64,000 bases of DNA from Corynebacterium aquatimens (GTDB lineage Bacteria; Actinomycetota; Actinomycetes; Mycobacteriales; Mycobacteriaceae), in the NCBI RefSeq assembly GCF_030408395.1, contig NZ_CP046980.1, positions 248,001 through 312,000 of the forward strand, given 5' to 3'. Below the pieces are notes generated by a model. The model was not told the DNA's origin. It saw only the letters and a program-made list of their open reading frames with translations, and searched no databases. The translations under genes were made by a program, and so were the position numbers. Each line of letters begins with the position of its first letter. Position 1 is the stretch's first letter. Of this stretch, positions 17,942 to 27,242 are shown piece by piece.

Positions 17942-18690
17942 TGAAACTCACACTTGAGATCTGGCGTCAGGCCGGACCCAACGAACCAGGCAACTTCGAG
18001 ACCGTCCAGGTTGATGACGCAGTTGAAGAGATGTCCATCCTGGAGCTGCTCGACCACGTCAACCTGAAGCGCGTGGAGGAAGGCCTCGAGCCCTTCACCT
18101 TCGCTTCCGACTGCCGCGAAGGCATCTGTGGTACCTGTGGCGTGTCCGTCAACGGCCGTCCGCACGGTGCTGGTCAGAACACCACGGCCTGCCTGCAGCG
18201 CCTGTACAACTACAAAGACGGCGACACCCTGAAGATCGAGCCTTTCCGCTCCGGCGCATTCCCGGTGATCAAGGACCTCACCGTGGATCGCTCCGCACTG
18301 GACCGCGTCATGCAGCAGGGTGGCTACGTCTCCGTCATGGCCGGTACTGCACCGGACGCTGACACGCTGCACGTCAACCACGACAATGCTGAGAAGGCTC
18401 TTGACTTCGCCGCTTGCATCGGCTGTGGCGCCTGCGTTGCTGCGTGCCCGAACGGTGCTGCGCACCTGTTCACCGGCGCGAAGCTGAAGCACCTCAAGCT
18501 GCTCCCGCTGGGTAAGGAAGAGCGCGGCCGCCGTGCCCGCAAGATGGTGGACGAGCTGGAGACCAACTTCGGCCACTGCACGCTGTTCGGCGAGTGCGCC
18601 GACGTGTGCCCGGCTGGTATTCCGCTTGACGCCGTTGGCGCGATCAATGCTGAGCGTGCGCGCGCAGCATTCCGCGGCAAGGATGACTAG
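17941..18690 (+). CDS. sdhB: Succinate dehydrogenase iron-sulfur subunit
   Basis: A 249-residue subunit that passes electrons from FAD to the heme anchor. The N-terminal ferredoxin domain has the 2Fe-2S ligands in CREGICGTCG (C58, C63, C66) and C84. The C-terminal domain has CIGCGACVAACPNG and CTLFGECADVCPAG for the remaining clusters. It overlaps the end of sdhA by one base and is the last catalytic subunit of the operon; a small membrane protein follows after 49 bp. Confidence 0.96.
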   Translation: MKLTLEIWRQAGPNEPGNFETVQVDDAVEEMSILELLDHVNLKRVEEGLEPFTFASDCREGICGTCGVSVNGRPHGAGQNTTACLQRLYNYKDGDTLKIEPFRSGAFPVIKDLTVDRSALDRVMQQGGYVSVMAGTAPDADTLHVNHDNAEKALDFAACIGCGACVAACPNGAAHLFTGAKLKHLKLLPLGKEERGRRARKMVDELETNFGHCTLFGECADVCPAGIPLDAVGAINAERARAAFRGKDD

Positions 18691-18739
18691 AGCCGACTAG
18701 AGTAGTACCCAATTTCCCTTCTACGAAGAAAGGTCCCCG

Positions 18740-19114
18740 ATGTCTGTTGAAGGACCCGCACCAGTAGCCGACGTGTCGGCAGAGTCGTTCCCGGATTACG
18801 GCGCGCGGCTGCATGACAGCTACATCGACGGTTATGATCCCGTCTCGCTCCACGCACCGCACTCTTCCCTGGTGAAGAACATCACCTGGGTGGGCATGGG
18901 CCTTGTCCTGTCATGCCTGGCTGGCTTTGGCACCCTCATCTACGGCGCGGCTGGCAGCATCTGGGGCCACGGCGCAAGCCCGGATATTTCCTCCACGGTG
19001 ATCATCGTGGGTGCGGTGGTCACGCTGGCGACCCTGATCCTGGGCTTTGTGTTCATCCACATGGGCCGCGCCAACTACCGCAACTACCGCTCTGAGACTG
19101 GTCGCAGGAACTAA
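18740..19114 (+). CDS. Small two-span membrane protein downstream of sdhB
   Basis: A 124-residue protein with two membrane helices (about 48-72 and 82-105) and polar termini. Start ATG 18740 follows AGAAAGG. A protein of this type follows sdhCAB in other corynebacteria, as remembered from gene order, so it is probably part of the sdh operon or its read-through. No cofactor-binding residues were seen. Function unknown. Confidence 0.75.
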   Translation: MSVEGPAPVADVSAESFPDYGARLHDSYIDGYDPVSLHAPHSSLVKNITWVGMGLVLSCLAGFGTLIYGAAGSIWGHGASPDISSTVIIVGAVVTLATLILGFVFIHMGRANYRNYRSETGRRN

Positions 19115-19137
19115 CTATCCGTCACCGCAGTTGTTAG

Positions 19138-20553
19138 ATGGGTAGGCACAGTGCCCACGATGCCGCCGATGAGCAGGTGAGCTCAGGCGGCATCGCCGAT
19201 TTTCAGGAGACCTCCACCGATTCCCCGGCTCCGGCCGTGCGGGAACCGCTGGAGGTCCCTGGCATGTCTCCGGAAGTTGAGGCGGAGAAGCGCCGGCTGT
19301 TGCGCAACTGGAAGCTGCGCGCCACCTCCCTTCTGGTCATCATGGCCGTCATTTACTTGGCGTGTACGTGGTGGCTGCACACGCACGCTGGTGGTGCGAC
19401 TCCGAACACCGGCCCGAACACATTCGCTTGGTGGCTGGGCCTGTTCCGCACGGGCTCGGAAGCCGGCATGGTCGGTGGCTTAGCGGATTGGTTCGCCGTT
19501 ACCGCTTTGTTCCGTTACCCGATGGGCATCCCCATCCCACACACGGCGCTGGTCCCCAACAAGAAAGACCAGATTGGTGATGAGCTTTCCAAGTTCGTCG
19601 GCGAGAACTTCCTTCACGCCCAGGCCATTACGGAGAAAATCGAGGAAGCCAACATCCCGCAGCAGGTTGGTGCCTGGCTGGCCAAGCCGGATAACGCTGA
19701 GAAAGTCTCCGCGGAAATTGGCCGGCTCACGGCTAATGCGGTGCGCGCCGCCGATCGCGCCGATGCCGAAGCACTGATCAACTCCCAGTTCCTCTCCCGC
19801 GCTGTTGAGCCGGAGTGGGCCCCGCCGCTCGGCCGCCTGTTGGAAGGCCTCATCGATGACGGCAAGATCGAACCCATCGTCGATGAGGTAGTCGGCTGGG
19901 CGCGTAAGAAGGTCGCGGGCATGGAGGACAGCGTCGTCAAGCTTATTGATGAAAAGATGCCTCGCTGGGCCCCGCGTTTTGCAAAAGACCTGGTGGGCGA
20001 GCGCGTCTACCGCGAGCTGGTCTCTTTCATGGCGGACGTGGACACCAACCCGAACCATGATGCCCGCGTGGCCGTTCGGCGCACTATCGCGCAGTTTGCC
20101 CAGGACCTCCAGCACGATCCTGCGATGATCGCGCGCATCGAGCAAATCAAGGGCGACGTCATGGGGTCCCCCGCGATGGCGTCCGCCGCTGGGTCCATCT
20201 GGGACCAAGTTTCGCAGGCGCTTATCGACGCGGCGGAGGACCCGGATTCGGTATTGCGGCGCAAGATCACTGAAACCTGCAAGCGTTGGGGCGGCCGAAT
20301 CAACACGGATCCGCAGGTCCGGGCCCAGCTTGATCGCCGTATTGAGGCCACCGCTCGCTTCCTCGTGGACAACTACGGTGACACCATCACCGGCCTGATC
20401 TCTGAGAACATCCAACGTTGGGACGGCAAGGAAGCCAGCGAGAAGATTGAGCTCCTCGTGGGCAAAGACCTGCAGTTCATCCGCATCAATGGTTCCGTAG
20501 TAGGTGCACTCGTGGGCGTGCTTATCTACATTGTTACCCAAGCACTTTTTTAG
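19138..20553 (+). CDS. DUF445 family membrane-associated protein
   Basis: A 471-residue protein with an N-terminal membrane segment (about 56-74), a long helical soluble body and a C-terminal hydrophobic tail (about 452-469). The segments GGLADWFAVTALFRYPMGIP and IRINGSVVGALVGVLIY are the hallmarks of DUF445. Start ATG 19138 lies 23 bp after the upstream stop with little room for a Shine-Dalgarno, so translation may be coupled. The family is widespread and uncharacterised. It contains a CGTCGATAAGC motif copy at 20220. Confidence 0.85.
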   Translation: MGRHSAHDAADEQVSSGGIADFQETSTDSPAPAVREPLEVPGMSPEVEAEKRRLLRNWKLRATSLLVIMAVIYLACTWWLHTHAGGATPNTGPNTFAWWLGLFRTGSEAGMVGGLADWFAVTALFRYPMGIPIPHTALVPNKKDQIGDELSKFVGENFLHAQAITEKIEEANIPQQVGAWLAKPDNAEKVSAEIGRLTANAVRAADRADAEALINSQFLSRAVEPEWAPPLGRLLEGLIDDGKIEPIVDEVVGWARKKVAGMEDSVVKLIDEKMPRWAPRFAKDLVGERVYRELVSFMADVDTNPNHDARVAVRRTIAQFAQDLQHDPAMIARIEQIKGDVMGSPAMASAAGSIWDQVSQALIDAAEDPDSVLRRKITETCKRWGGRINTDPQVRAQLDRRIEATARFLVDNYGDTITGLISENIQRWDGKEASEKIELLVGKDLQFIRINGSVVGALVGVLIYIVTQALF

Positions 20554-20595
20554 CCCGCAGGAACTCCTCCAGCCCTAAACAGAAGGGGACACACC

Positions 20596-21195
20596 ATGAC
20601 CGACGCCACATCGCACAACAGCGAAAACAACAGAGACAACAACGCAGACAACAACCGAGAAAACAACACAGACAACAACGAACTCCTCGACGCCCTGAAG
20701 GGCGTGGGCGGTGCTTCCGCGGAAGCCATTGCTCGGATCGGTGACGTGCTGGGGGACTTCGGGCGAAAGCTGAAGGAAGACCGCGAATCCGCCAACACCG
20801 GCGGCTCCCACCACGCGGAGGACTCCGTGGTGGAAGATCATGACGGTGTGATCAGCCAGCTGAAAGCCGCCGTGGATAACGCGCGGGCCGCCTACCAGGG
20901 TGCAGAGAACGACAATGACGTCCGTGCGGCTGGCGCATCTTTTGTGAACGACGCTGATTCCATCCTGCGGGACCTCGCTGGCTCCGTCACCCGCGCCGCG
21001 TACTCTACCGGCGAGTCCACCGAAGCCGATGAAGCCAAGAAGGCACTTCGCTCCGCGCTGGAGGAAGCACGCGACGGCATTCAGTCCGCAATGAACAAGT
21101 TCTGGCCCTCCTCCAGCGAAGGCGAGAGCGTCGGCAAGACCGACGGCGAGACCGAGCCCGGAAACGCGGCTGAAAAGAAAGAAGACAACAGCTAA
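20596..21195 (+). CDS. Asn-rich soluble protein, corynebacterial family of unknown function
   Basis: A 199-residue hydrophilic protein. It starts with an Asn/Asp/Glu-rich repeat-like stretch (NNRDNNADNN pattern), followed by helical, amphipathic sequence and an acidic Gly/Glu/Lys-rich tail. There is no signal peptide or membrane segment. It resembles the corynebacterial CGLAU_01105 family, recalled by name only. Start ATG 20596 follows AGAAGGGG. The stop is immediately followed by the ATG of the DUF2516 gene, so the two are co-translated. Confidence 0.65.
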   Translation: MTDATSHNSENNRDNNADNNRENNTDNNELLDALKGVGGASAEAIARIGDVLGDFGRKLKEDRESANTGGSHHAEDSVVEDHDGVISQLKAAVDNARAAYQGAENDNDVRAAGASFVNDADSILRDLAGSVTRAAYSTGESTEADEAKKALRSALEEARDGIQSAMNKFWPSSSEGESVGKTDGETEPGNAAEKKEDNS

Positions 21196-21519
21196 ATGCC
21201 GATCCCTGATTTTGCTAACTACTCACTGGAGACCTGGATCATGCTGATCCCGGAGTTGCTGCGGTTGTGGCTGCTGGCGCTCGTGGGCGTGTGCGGGATC
21301 GTCGGTGCGGTCCAGGTGGGCCTGACGCGGGCGGACGCTTTCCCGGCGGCAGACCGTATGCCAAAGGTCGGCTGGGTGGCGTTGTTGCTCATCGCATCGC
21401 TGGCGTGTTTAAGCATGCGGCCGTTCTTTGGCATCATCGGCGCCGTGGTGATCGGCATCTACTTCTTCGATGTGCGCCCGCACCTCAAGAACATCCTCAG
21501 CGGCAACTACGGCTGGTAA
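21196..21519 (+). CDS. DUF2516 family membrane protein
   Basis: A 107-residue protein with three hydrophobic segments (about 12-40, 55-75, 78-95) and the conserved ending IYFFDVRPHLK. Length and pattern fit DUF2516, an actinobacterial family of unknown function. It begins directly after the TAA of the previous gene and is the last gene of the run; a hairpin terminator follows at 21553. Confidence 0.8.
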   Translation: MPIPDFANYSLETWIMLIPELLRLWLLALVGVCGIVGAVQVGLTRADAFPAADRMPKVGWVALLLIASLACLSMRPFFGIIGAVVIGIYFFDVRPHLKNILSGNYGW

Positions 21520-21552
21520 GCGCGTGGCCTGATTGTCGCGTGGTCCGATTGT

Positions 21553-21576
21553 CGTGTGGCCTGTAAAGGCCACACG
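21553..21576. terminator. Bidirectional hairpin between convergent genes
   Basis: CGTGTGGCC-TGTAAA-GGCCACACG is a perfect 9-bp stem with a 6-nt loop, between the DUF2516 stop (21519) and the convergent DUF2993 stop (21577). The T-tail is weak. Confidence 0.65.
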
Positions 21577-22464
21577 CTAGTTGGCGACCGCGAGTTCCTT
21601 CAGGGGGACGTTGTCGCCGGATAGCGTGACGCGGAAGTTGTCGGGCAGAACATCGAAGTTCTTTACTGCTAGTGACCCGATGACTTGCTCTTCCATTGCT
21701 TTGCGCAGTTGTTGGGTGATGATCTCGGAGACGAAGTCGGGCAGGGTGATCCCCATGATCTTGGTGCGTACGGCGGTGAAGTAGAGGGTGTCGTTTTCCA
21801 TCTCTGGCTTCAGTTCAATGGTGGCACCGCCGTTGGAGATCGTGATTTCAAAGGTGCCGTCGCTGGGTTTCGATTCCACGTCGGAGATCGTCACAATGTC
21901 CTTGTAGATGGCAAAGTCGCCTTCGCTTTGCTCATCCATGGCGTGGGAAAGCTGGGATTGCAGCATTTCACGCACGTATTGGTTGGGTAGGTCGGACGTT
22001 AATGTCAACGAATCCGCCACGGGGTCAGAATCCAGCGTGAAGCCGCGTAGTTCCAGCTTCGCGGGCGGGTTGCCCTCAATCACTCCGCCGTTGCTGGTCA
22101 GGGTGGAGGGAACTCGTACGGTGACGCTATCGACTTTCTTGCTGGCCACCGCAAAAAGTAGTGGTGAAGGCCCAAAGGATACGTCCGGTTCTTCATCAAT
22201 CACGGCGCCGGCGGGGGCGCTTTCGATGAAGCTGCTCTTGATTTGCGCGGCAACGTAGTGGCGGAGCCCAAACTCAACGAGCATGAACAGGATCAAAATC
22301 CCCACCAAGACGCCGATGATGATCTTCAGCGCCTTAGACCCGGAGCTTGAAGAGCGCGGTGGGTAGTAGCCCTGCGCGTGCGGTGCGTCCCCGGAAGTAG
22401 TCTCCGGCGCGTAGGGCTCCGCAGGCAACGTCCGCGTCGAGTGTGCTCCCGTGGAATTAGACAT
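21577..22464 (-). CDS. DUF2993 / LmeA-like lipid-binding protein
   Basis: A 295-residue protein with a cytoplasmic Ser/Pro-rich N-terminus, one membrane segment (about 44-66, LKIIIGVLVGILILFMLVEF) and an extracytoplasmic domain matching DUF2993. Repeated beta/alpha patterns with SLTLTSDLPNQYVREMLQSQ are visible. The mycobacterial member LmeA binds phosphatidylinositol and helps mannosylate lipomannan. Envelope lipid handling is therefore plausible but inferred. The start could be ATG 22473 or ATG 22464; the latter is used here. Confidence 0.75.
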   Translation of the reverse strand: MSNSTGAHSTRTLPAEPYAPETTSGDAPHAQGYYPPRSSSSGSKALKIIIGVLVGILILFMLVEFGLRHYVAAQIKSSFIESAPAGAVIDEEPDVSFGPSPLLFAVASKKVDSVTVRVPSTLTSNGGVIEGNPPAKLELRGFTLDSDPVADSLTLTSDLPNQYVREMLQSQLSHAMDEQSEGDFAIYKDIVTISDVESKPSDGTFEITISNGGATIELKPEMENDTLYFTAVRTKIMGITLPDFVSEIITQQLRKAMEEQVIGSLAVKNFDVLPDNFRVTLSGDNVPLKELAVAN

Positions 22465-22505
22465 AAAATCCATTGTGCTGGATCAATATCACGTATGCCA
22501 AGGCA

Positions 22506-23321
22506 TTAATGAGTGGCGGGCGATACTAACGGCCAATCCACAGTTAATGTGTTGTCTCGTGTACGCCGACGTACAGGATGTAGCGGCCACCCTTCGTCGA
22601 TAAGCAGCGTGCGTGCGTGCTCCCAGCGGACCCGCGGGCCGTGAGGCGCCCACCCGGCGGCGCGCTCCCATGCGGAATCGGCGGCGGTGAGCAGCTCGTG
22701 GATGGGCTCACCGGGGACGTTGCGGTGGATCAGCGCTTTTGGCAGGCGTTCCGCAACATCACTTGGCGCGTTCACATCCTCCGGGTCCCATGCGAGAGTC
22801 AGGGTTTGGGGCCCATCGGCGTTGAGGAGCACCCACGCGCAGCGTCGCCCCAGCTCATCGCAGGTCCCCTCGATGAAGAATCCCCCTGGGGCTAGCCGCG
22901 AGCACACTTCGTTCCACGCCGTCTCTACTTCGCTGACGTCGTATTGTCGCAGCACGTTGAACGCGCGCACGAGGTGCGGACGGTACCCGGCCAGCTCAAA
23001 GCCCCCGAGTTCAAAGCGGACGCCGTCACGCGGCGGCAATACGCGCTCCGGATCGATCTCCAGCCCCACTACCTCCACATCAGCGTTGATCTGCCTCAGC
23101 CACCGCGCCCATTCCACGGTGGTCGTGTGCGACGCGCCGTAGCCCACGTCCACCGCCAGCGGCGCCTCTTCCGCACGGAGCAGCTCGCTTATCGACGGAT
23201 GAAACCTCGTCCACCGATCCGACCTACGCAACCGATTCACGCCGGTGGTGCCGCGGGTGATGACACCAAAAGGCCGACCCTGCCCCCTGCTTGCACGCAG
23301 GTTATGGGCATGGTCGGCCAT
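22506..23321 (-). CDS. Class I SAM-dependent methyltransferase-like protein
   Basis: A 271-residue protein. The segment PLAVDVGYGASHTTTVEWA fits motif I of Rossmann methyltransferases (E/DxGxGxG), and VEVVGLEIDPERV supplies the acidic residue of motif II. Later GGFFIEGTCDELGRR resembles the post-I/IV region. Substrate unknown. It contains two CGTCGATAAGC copies (22596, 23187). It runs into the DUF2993 gene 41 bp downstream on the same strand. Confidence 0.75.
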   Translation of the reverse strand: MADHAHNLRASRGQGRPFGVITRGTTGVNRLRRSDRWTRFHPSISELLRAEEAPLAVDVGYGASHTTTVEWARWLRQINADVEVVGLEIDPERVLPPRDGVRFELGGFELAGYRPHLVRAFNVLRQYDVSEVETAWNEVCSRLAPGGFFIEGTCDELGRRCAWVLLNADGPQTLTLAWDPEDVNAPSDVAERLPKALIHRNVPGEPIHELLTAADSAWERAAGWAPHGPRVRWEHARTLLIDEGWPLHPVRRRTRDNTLTVDWPLVSPATH

Positions 23322-23388
23322 GGCTTACATCCTTAGAAACCCGGAAGGTCCCTTGGAGTGAACCCCCCTACGAACTCGCTGCGACCTC

Positions 23389-23880
23389 TTAGAGGTTCTC
23401 AGCGATCCACTTGGTGGTCAGCTCTGCCTCCTGGTTGAACAGGTCACCCAGTGCTTCGCCCACCTTCGGCTCGATGGCAGCGCCCATGAACGGGATGTTG
23501 ACCTTGACCTCGTTGTCATAGCTCAGCGTCGTGGTGTCGCCGTTGCCTTCCAGCTTGATGTCGCCGCCGAAGTCCACCGGGGTGCCCTTGACATCTGCGG
23601 TGTAAGAAAGATCAGCTGCCTCACCGTTGAGCGCACCGATCTTCACAACGCGCTTGACCTTCAGCGCCTGGGAAACCATGGAACGCACGGCCTCCGGCAG
23701 AAGCGTCTGCGGCAGGACCTCAAACAGCGCTACTTCAGTGTCAGAAAATTCAGCGACCTCACCTGGTTCGGGCGACAGGTTAGCCGCGATGTACTCCCAG
23801 TATTCGCGGGTGGTGAATGCCTTGTGGACCTTGTCCGCCGGCTGGTTGATCGTTGCGGTGTTTTCACTACGTGTAGCCAT
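23389..23880 (-). CDS. DUF2505 domain protein
   Basis: A 163-residue SRPBCC-like protein (MATRSENTATINQPADKVHK opening; charged C-terminal helix). Sequence and size match DUF2505, a START-like actinobacterial family with no known substrate. The ORF extends upstream to 24084, but ATG 23880 gives the family-typical start and avoids running over murB. The start is divergent from murB with about 24 bp between start codons. Confidence 0.8.
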   Translation of the reverse strand: MATRSENTATINQPADKVHKAFTTREYWEYIAANLSPEPGEVAEFSDTEVALFEVLPQTLLPEAVRSMVSQALKVKRVVKIGALNGEAADLSYTADVKGTPVDFGGDIKLEGNGDTTTLSYDNEVKVNIPFMGAAIEPKVGEALGDLFNQEAELTTKWIAENL

Positions 23881-23904
23881 GCCATACAGGCTACCGTGGT
23901 TTAC

Positions 23905-25023
23905 GTGTCTGATTCCCCAGCGACTCAAAATTTCTGTGACATACCCGACTGTGAGGCCCTCGACGGCGTTCGTTTCGCGGATCTGACCACGCTGCGCATC
24001 GGCGGAACACCCCGTCGCGCCTACCGCGCCCGCTCGTCGGAAGCCCTTGCGCTCATCACGCAGCTTCTCGACGACGCCGGCCACCCCCTCCTCATCGTCG
24101 GCGGCGGTTCTAACCTGGTTGTCGCCGATGGGGAGTTAGATCTCACCGCCGTGATCGCGGCTAATGATGACATTCATGTCAACCCGGACGGCCTTGTCCG
24201 TGCTGGTGCCGGCGCTGTGTGGGATGATGTTGTCGCCCAGACCGTTGCCGCTGGCCTGCGCGGAATCGAAACGCTGTCCGGTATCCCTGGCTCCGCTGGC
24301 GCCACTCCGGTCCAAAACGTCGGCGCCTATGGCACCGAGGTTTCTGACGTTCTCGCCCGCGTCCACCTCTATAACAGGAAGACCAAGACCACCGAGTGGG
24401 TCCCCGCGGCCGATTTGGACTTGGCCTACCGCTACTCCAACCTCAAGTTCACCGGCCGCGCCGTGGTCTTGGACATCGAACTCCAACTGGAAGCCGTTGG
24501 CCCCTCTGGTGATTCCATTCCCCTGCGCCACCGCAAAGGGGAGAAGCTCCCACTCGCTAAGGCCCGTGAGGAGATCATCTCTATCCGCGCGCAGAAAGGC
24601 ATGGTGCTGGATCCTACGGACCACGACACGTGGTCTGCCGGCTCCTTCTTTACCAATCCCATCGTCCCACAGGCCCACGCCGACGCGATCCAGCAACAAC
24701 GCGCCGCGCAAGACCCCGTGGACGCGGAATCCATGCCGCGCTTCCTCCAACCCGACGGCACCGTGAAACTGTCCGCCGCCTGGCTCATCGAGCGCGCCGG
24801 GTTCCCCAAGGGTTTCCCAAACACCGAAGCAAGCACCGAAGCAAACACCGAAGCCCCCGCCCGCCTCTCCACGAAGCACACCCTGGCTTTAACCAACCGG
24901 GGCAGCGCCACGGCCGACGACATCGTGGCTCTTGCACGCACGATCCGTGCTGGTGTTCAGGATGCGTTCAGCGTTACTCTCGAAGCCGAACCCGTTTGGG
25001 TGGGCTTGACCATCGGCGAATAA
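23905..25023 (+). CDS. murB: UDP-N-acetylenolpyruvoylglucosamine reductase
   Basis: A 372-residue FAD enzyme that reduces UDP-GlcNAc-enolpyruvate to UDP-MurNAc for peptidoglycan. Visible features are TTLRIGG, PLLIVGGGSNLV, GIPGSAGATPVQNVGAYG, YRYSNLK (substrate Arg), AGSFFTNP (catalytic Ser) and C-terminal EAEPVWVG (catalytic Glu). The start is GTG 23905; an upstream in-frame ATG at 23824 would overlap the divergent DUF2505 gene. A short NTEASTEANTEAP repeat (24826-24861) is inserted before the last strand segment. A strong terminator follows at 25059. Confidence 0.93.
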   Translation: MSDSPATQNFCDIPDCEALDGVRFADLTTLRIGGTPRRAYRARSSEALALITQLLDDAGHPLLIVGGGSNLVVADGELDLTAVIAANDDIHVNPDGLVRAGAGAVWDDVVAQTVAAGLRGIETLSGIPGSAGATPVQNVGAYGTEVSDVLARVHLYNRKTKTTEWVPAADLDLAYRYSNLKFTGRAVVLDIELQLEAVGPSGDSIPLRHRKGEKLPLAKAREEIISIRAQKGMVLDPTDHDTWSAGSFFTNPIVPQAHADAIQQQRAAQDPVDAESMPRFLQPDGTVKLSAAWLIERAGFPKGFPNTEASTEANTEAPARLSTKHTLALTNRGSATADDIVALARTIRAGVQDAFSVTLEAEPVWVGLTIGE

Positions 25024-25058
25024 AAGGCGATCAGGAGCGCTGCCTGGGTTCAAACAGT

Positions 25059-25093
25059 AAGGCCGCCACCCAGTGATTCAGGTGGCGGCCTTT
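25059..25093. terminator. Bidirectional terminator between murB and fadD
   Basis: AAGGCCGCCACC (25059-25070), 10-nt loop, GGTGGCGGCCTT (25081-25092) followed by TGTGG: a perfect 12-bp stem between two convergent genes. On the minus strand the hairpin is followed by ACTGTTTGAACC. Confidence 0.85.
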
Positions 25094-25154
25094 GTGGCTG
25101 CGCGGTAGCTAACTTTCGTCGTTAAGCGAAGCTAGCTTCCTTTTGCTTCAGCTT

Positions 25155-27026
25155 TTACTGTGCGTCCTCGGCGGGGTTGTCTTCCACTTTGTCGCGGTCG
25201 GCGTCGGTGCCCTCCGGGGCCTGCTCGACGGACCAGCCGTTCTCCTTCTCGCCCTTCTCGACTTCCTGCTCGGACGGGGCCTCGGGCTTGCCGTCCTTGT
25301 TCTGGCCGTCGGCAGCGGTGCCGGCGTTGAGGCGGTCAATCAGAGCCTGCTGAACCTCGCGGCGGCGGATCTTGCCGGTCATGTCGCGGTTGAGCTCCTC
25401 GAAGTGGTAGAAGGTACGCGGAACCTTGTACGGAGTGAGGCGCTCACGCGCGAAATCCTTGAGGCCCTCCGGGTCGAGTGCGGCGCCCTCTTCGAGGGTG
25501 ATGCAGGCGACAACATCCTCAGAGCCATCTTCGCGTGGGCGGCCGACGACGGCGATGTCCTCGATGTCCGGGTGGTCACGCAGGGTGTTCTCCACCTCAT
25601 CCGGGTAGACGTTGAAGCCGCCGGTGATGATCATTTCCTTGATGCGGGAGACCAGGCGGATCCAGCCATCCGGCTCCATGACGCCCATGTCACCGGTACG
25701 GAAGTAGCCGTCGACGAAGGCCTTCTCATTGGCTTCAGGCTTGTTCAGGTAGCCCTTCATCACCTGCGGGCCCTTCACAATCAGCTCACCGGCTTCGCCG
25801 TCAGGCATGAGCTCCGTTGGGTTGTCCGGGTCGACGATGCGCACCAGGGTGTTCGGGAACGGGATACCCACGTAGCCCGGGCGGCGGTTGCCGTCCATGG
25901 GGTTGGCGGTGACGATCGGGGCAGTCTCCGTCAGGCCGTAACCCTCCACCAGGCGACCGCCGGTGACTTCCTCCCACATCTCAACGGTGGAGACCGGCAG
26001 GGTGGATGCACCCGAGAAGGAGTTGCGGATGGAGTCAAGCTTCTTGCCGCTCTCCTTCGCGGAAGTAGCAATGCGCTGGTACAGGGTAGGAACACCCGGC
26101 ACCCAGGTCGGTGGGTTCTTCTTCAGAGCGTCCTGGATCAGGTCCGGCTCCGGTGCCGGCAGGAGGGTGATCTCGCCGCCGACCATGATGCCCAGACCCA
26201 GGTTCAGTGCCAGACCGTAGACGTGGAACAGCGGAAGCACCGCGAAGATCTTCTCATCAACCTGACCCAGGTCAGGGGCCCAGGCCTTGCCGGCCTTCAT
26301 CTGGTGGTTGAAGTTACCGTGGGTGATCTGTGCGCCCTTCGGCTCACCGGTGGTGCCGGAGGTGTACAGGATAACCGCGGTGTCATCCTGCGTGATGTCC
26401 GGCCAACCGAGGTCGTGGCCGTCGCCGCCAATGGCGGGGGAGAGCAGTGTCTCAAACGCGATGGTGTCCGGGGCCTTGCCGGAGAGCTTGTCGCGGGATT
26501 CGCGCAGCTTCTTCAAAGGCACGTACTTCAGCGCCAACTCCATGTACTTAGGCATCATCTTGGTCATGTCGACCGCAACGATGGTCTCCAACGGAGTGTC
26601 CTTCTTCAGGCCGATGAGGTTGCCAGCCGCCTTGTTCCACATGATGGCCACGCGGGCACCGTGGTCATTGAACTGGTAGCGCAGCTCGTGCTCCGTGTAC
26701 AGCGGGTTGTGGCACACCACCGAAGCGCCCAGCTTGAGCGTGGCCATGAAGGAGATCACCATCTGTGGGCAGTTTGGCATGACCAGCGCAACGCGGTCAC
26801 CCTTGCGCACGCCGAATGCCTTCAGACCAGCGGCTGCGGAGTTAACCATCTTGTCCAGCTCGGCGTAGGTCATGGTGCGGCCGAAGAACCAAGTTGCGTT
26901 CTTGTGGGCCTTCTTCGACAGGGTTTCCTTGTAGATGTCCACCAGCGTGTCATCACCAAGCTCCACCTCATGCGGTGTCCACTCTGCGTAGTGCTTCAGC
27001 CAGGCGCGCTCTTCGAATGCCGACAT
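25155..27026 (-). CDS. fadD: Long-chain fatty acid-CoA ligase (AMP-forming)
   Basis: A 623-residue ANL-superfamily enzyme. The AMP/phosphate loop YTSGTTGEPKG is at 221-231, with EGYGLTETAP, GYFRTGD and the C-terminal hinge/Lys region around MIITGGFNVYPDEVE and TGKIRRREVQ. After the enzyme proper it carries an acidic Gly/Glu/Lys/Ala-rich tail of about 50 residues. The chain length of the substrate is not readable, so fatty acid activation is family inference. A near-consensus -10 (TATACT) and GGAGGG lie upstream. Confidence 0.9.
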   Translation of the reverse strand: MSAFEERAWLKHYAEWTPHEVELGDDTLVDIYKETLSKKAHKNATWFFGRTMTYAELDKMVNSAAAGLKAFGVRKGDRVALVMPNCPQMVISFMATLKLGASVVCHNPLYTEHELRYQFNDHGARVAIMWNKAAGNLIGLKKDTPLETIVAVDMTKMMPKYMELALKYVPLKKLRESRDKLSGKAPDTIAFETLLSPAIGGDGHDLGWPDITQDDTAVILYTSGTTGEPKGAQITHGNFNHQMKAGKAWAPDLGQVDEKIFAVLPLFHVYGLALNLGLGIMVGGEITLLPAPEPDLIQDALKKNPPTWVPGVPTLYQRIATSAKESGKKLDSIRNSFSGASTLPVSTVEMWEEVTGGRLVEGYGLTETAPIVTANPMDGNRRPGYVGIPFPNTLVRIVDPDNPTELMPDGEAGELIVKGPQVMKGYLNKPEANEKAFVDGYFRTGDMGVMEPDGWIRLVSRIKEMIITGGFNVYPDEVENTLRDHPDIEDIAVVGRPREDGSEDVVACITLEEGAALDPEGLKDFARERLTPYKVPRTFYHFEELNRDMTGKIRRREVQQALIDRLNAGTAADGQNKDGKPEAPSEQEVEKGEKENGWSVEQAPEGTDADRDKVEDNPAEDAQ

Positions 27027-27080
27027 GCGTCTTTACCCTCCAATAGTTAGTAGAGATTATTTTCTTTCCTTAACTACTTA

Positions 27081-27086
27081 AGTATA
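27081..27086 (-). promoter_or_regulatory. -10 element of the fadD promoter
   Basis: TATACT on the minus strand, 55 bp upstream of the fadD start, followed by an AT-rich leader and GGAGGG. The matching -35 is unclear. Confidence 0.5.
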
Positions 27087-27242
27087 GGGGCCAAGTGGTC
27101 ACCGCGAGGCTAAACCTATGAGTTCTGTCACTTATTAAAGGCATCTTTAAGTGCGGCACGGCATTTACAGGGCTGCTACTATCCGTTTAACAGCTTGTTC
27201 AGGTCCGGGGGGATCTGGCTGTTTGACCAATGGGGGGTTTAC

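Noticed and set aside
25143..27050. 635-codon plus-strand open frame opposite fadD
   Set aside because: Shadow of the GC-rich fadD gene: the minus strand carries complete ANL motifs, while the plus frame has no family pattern or ribosome binding site.
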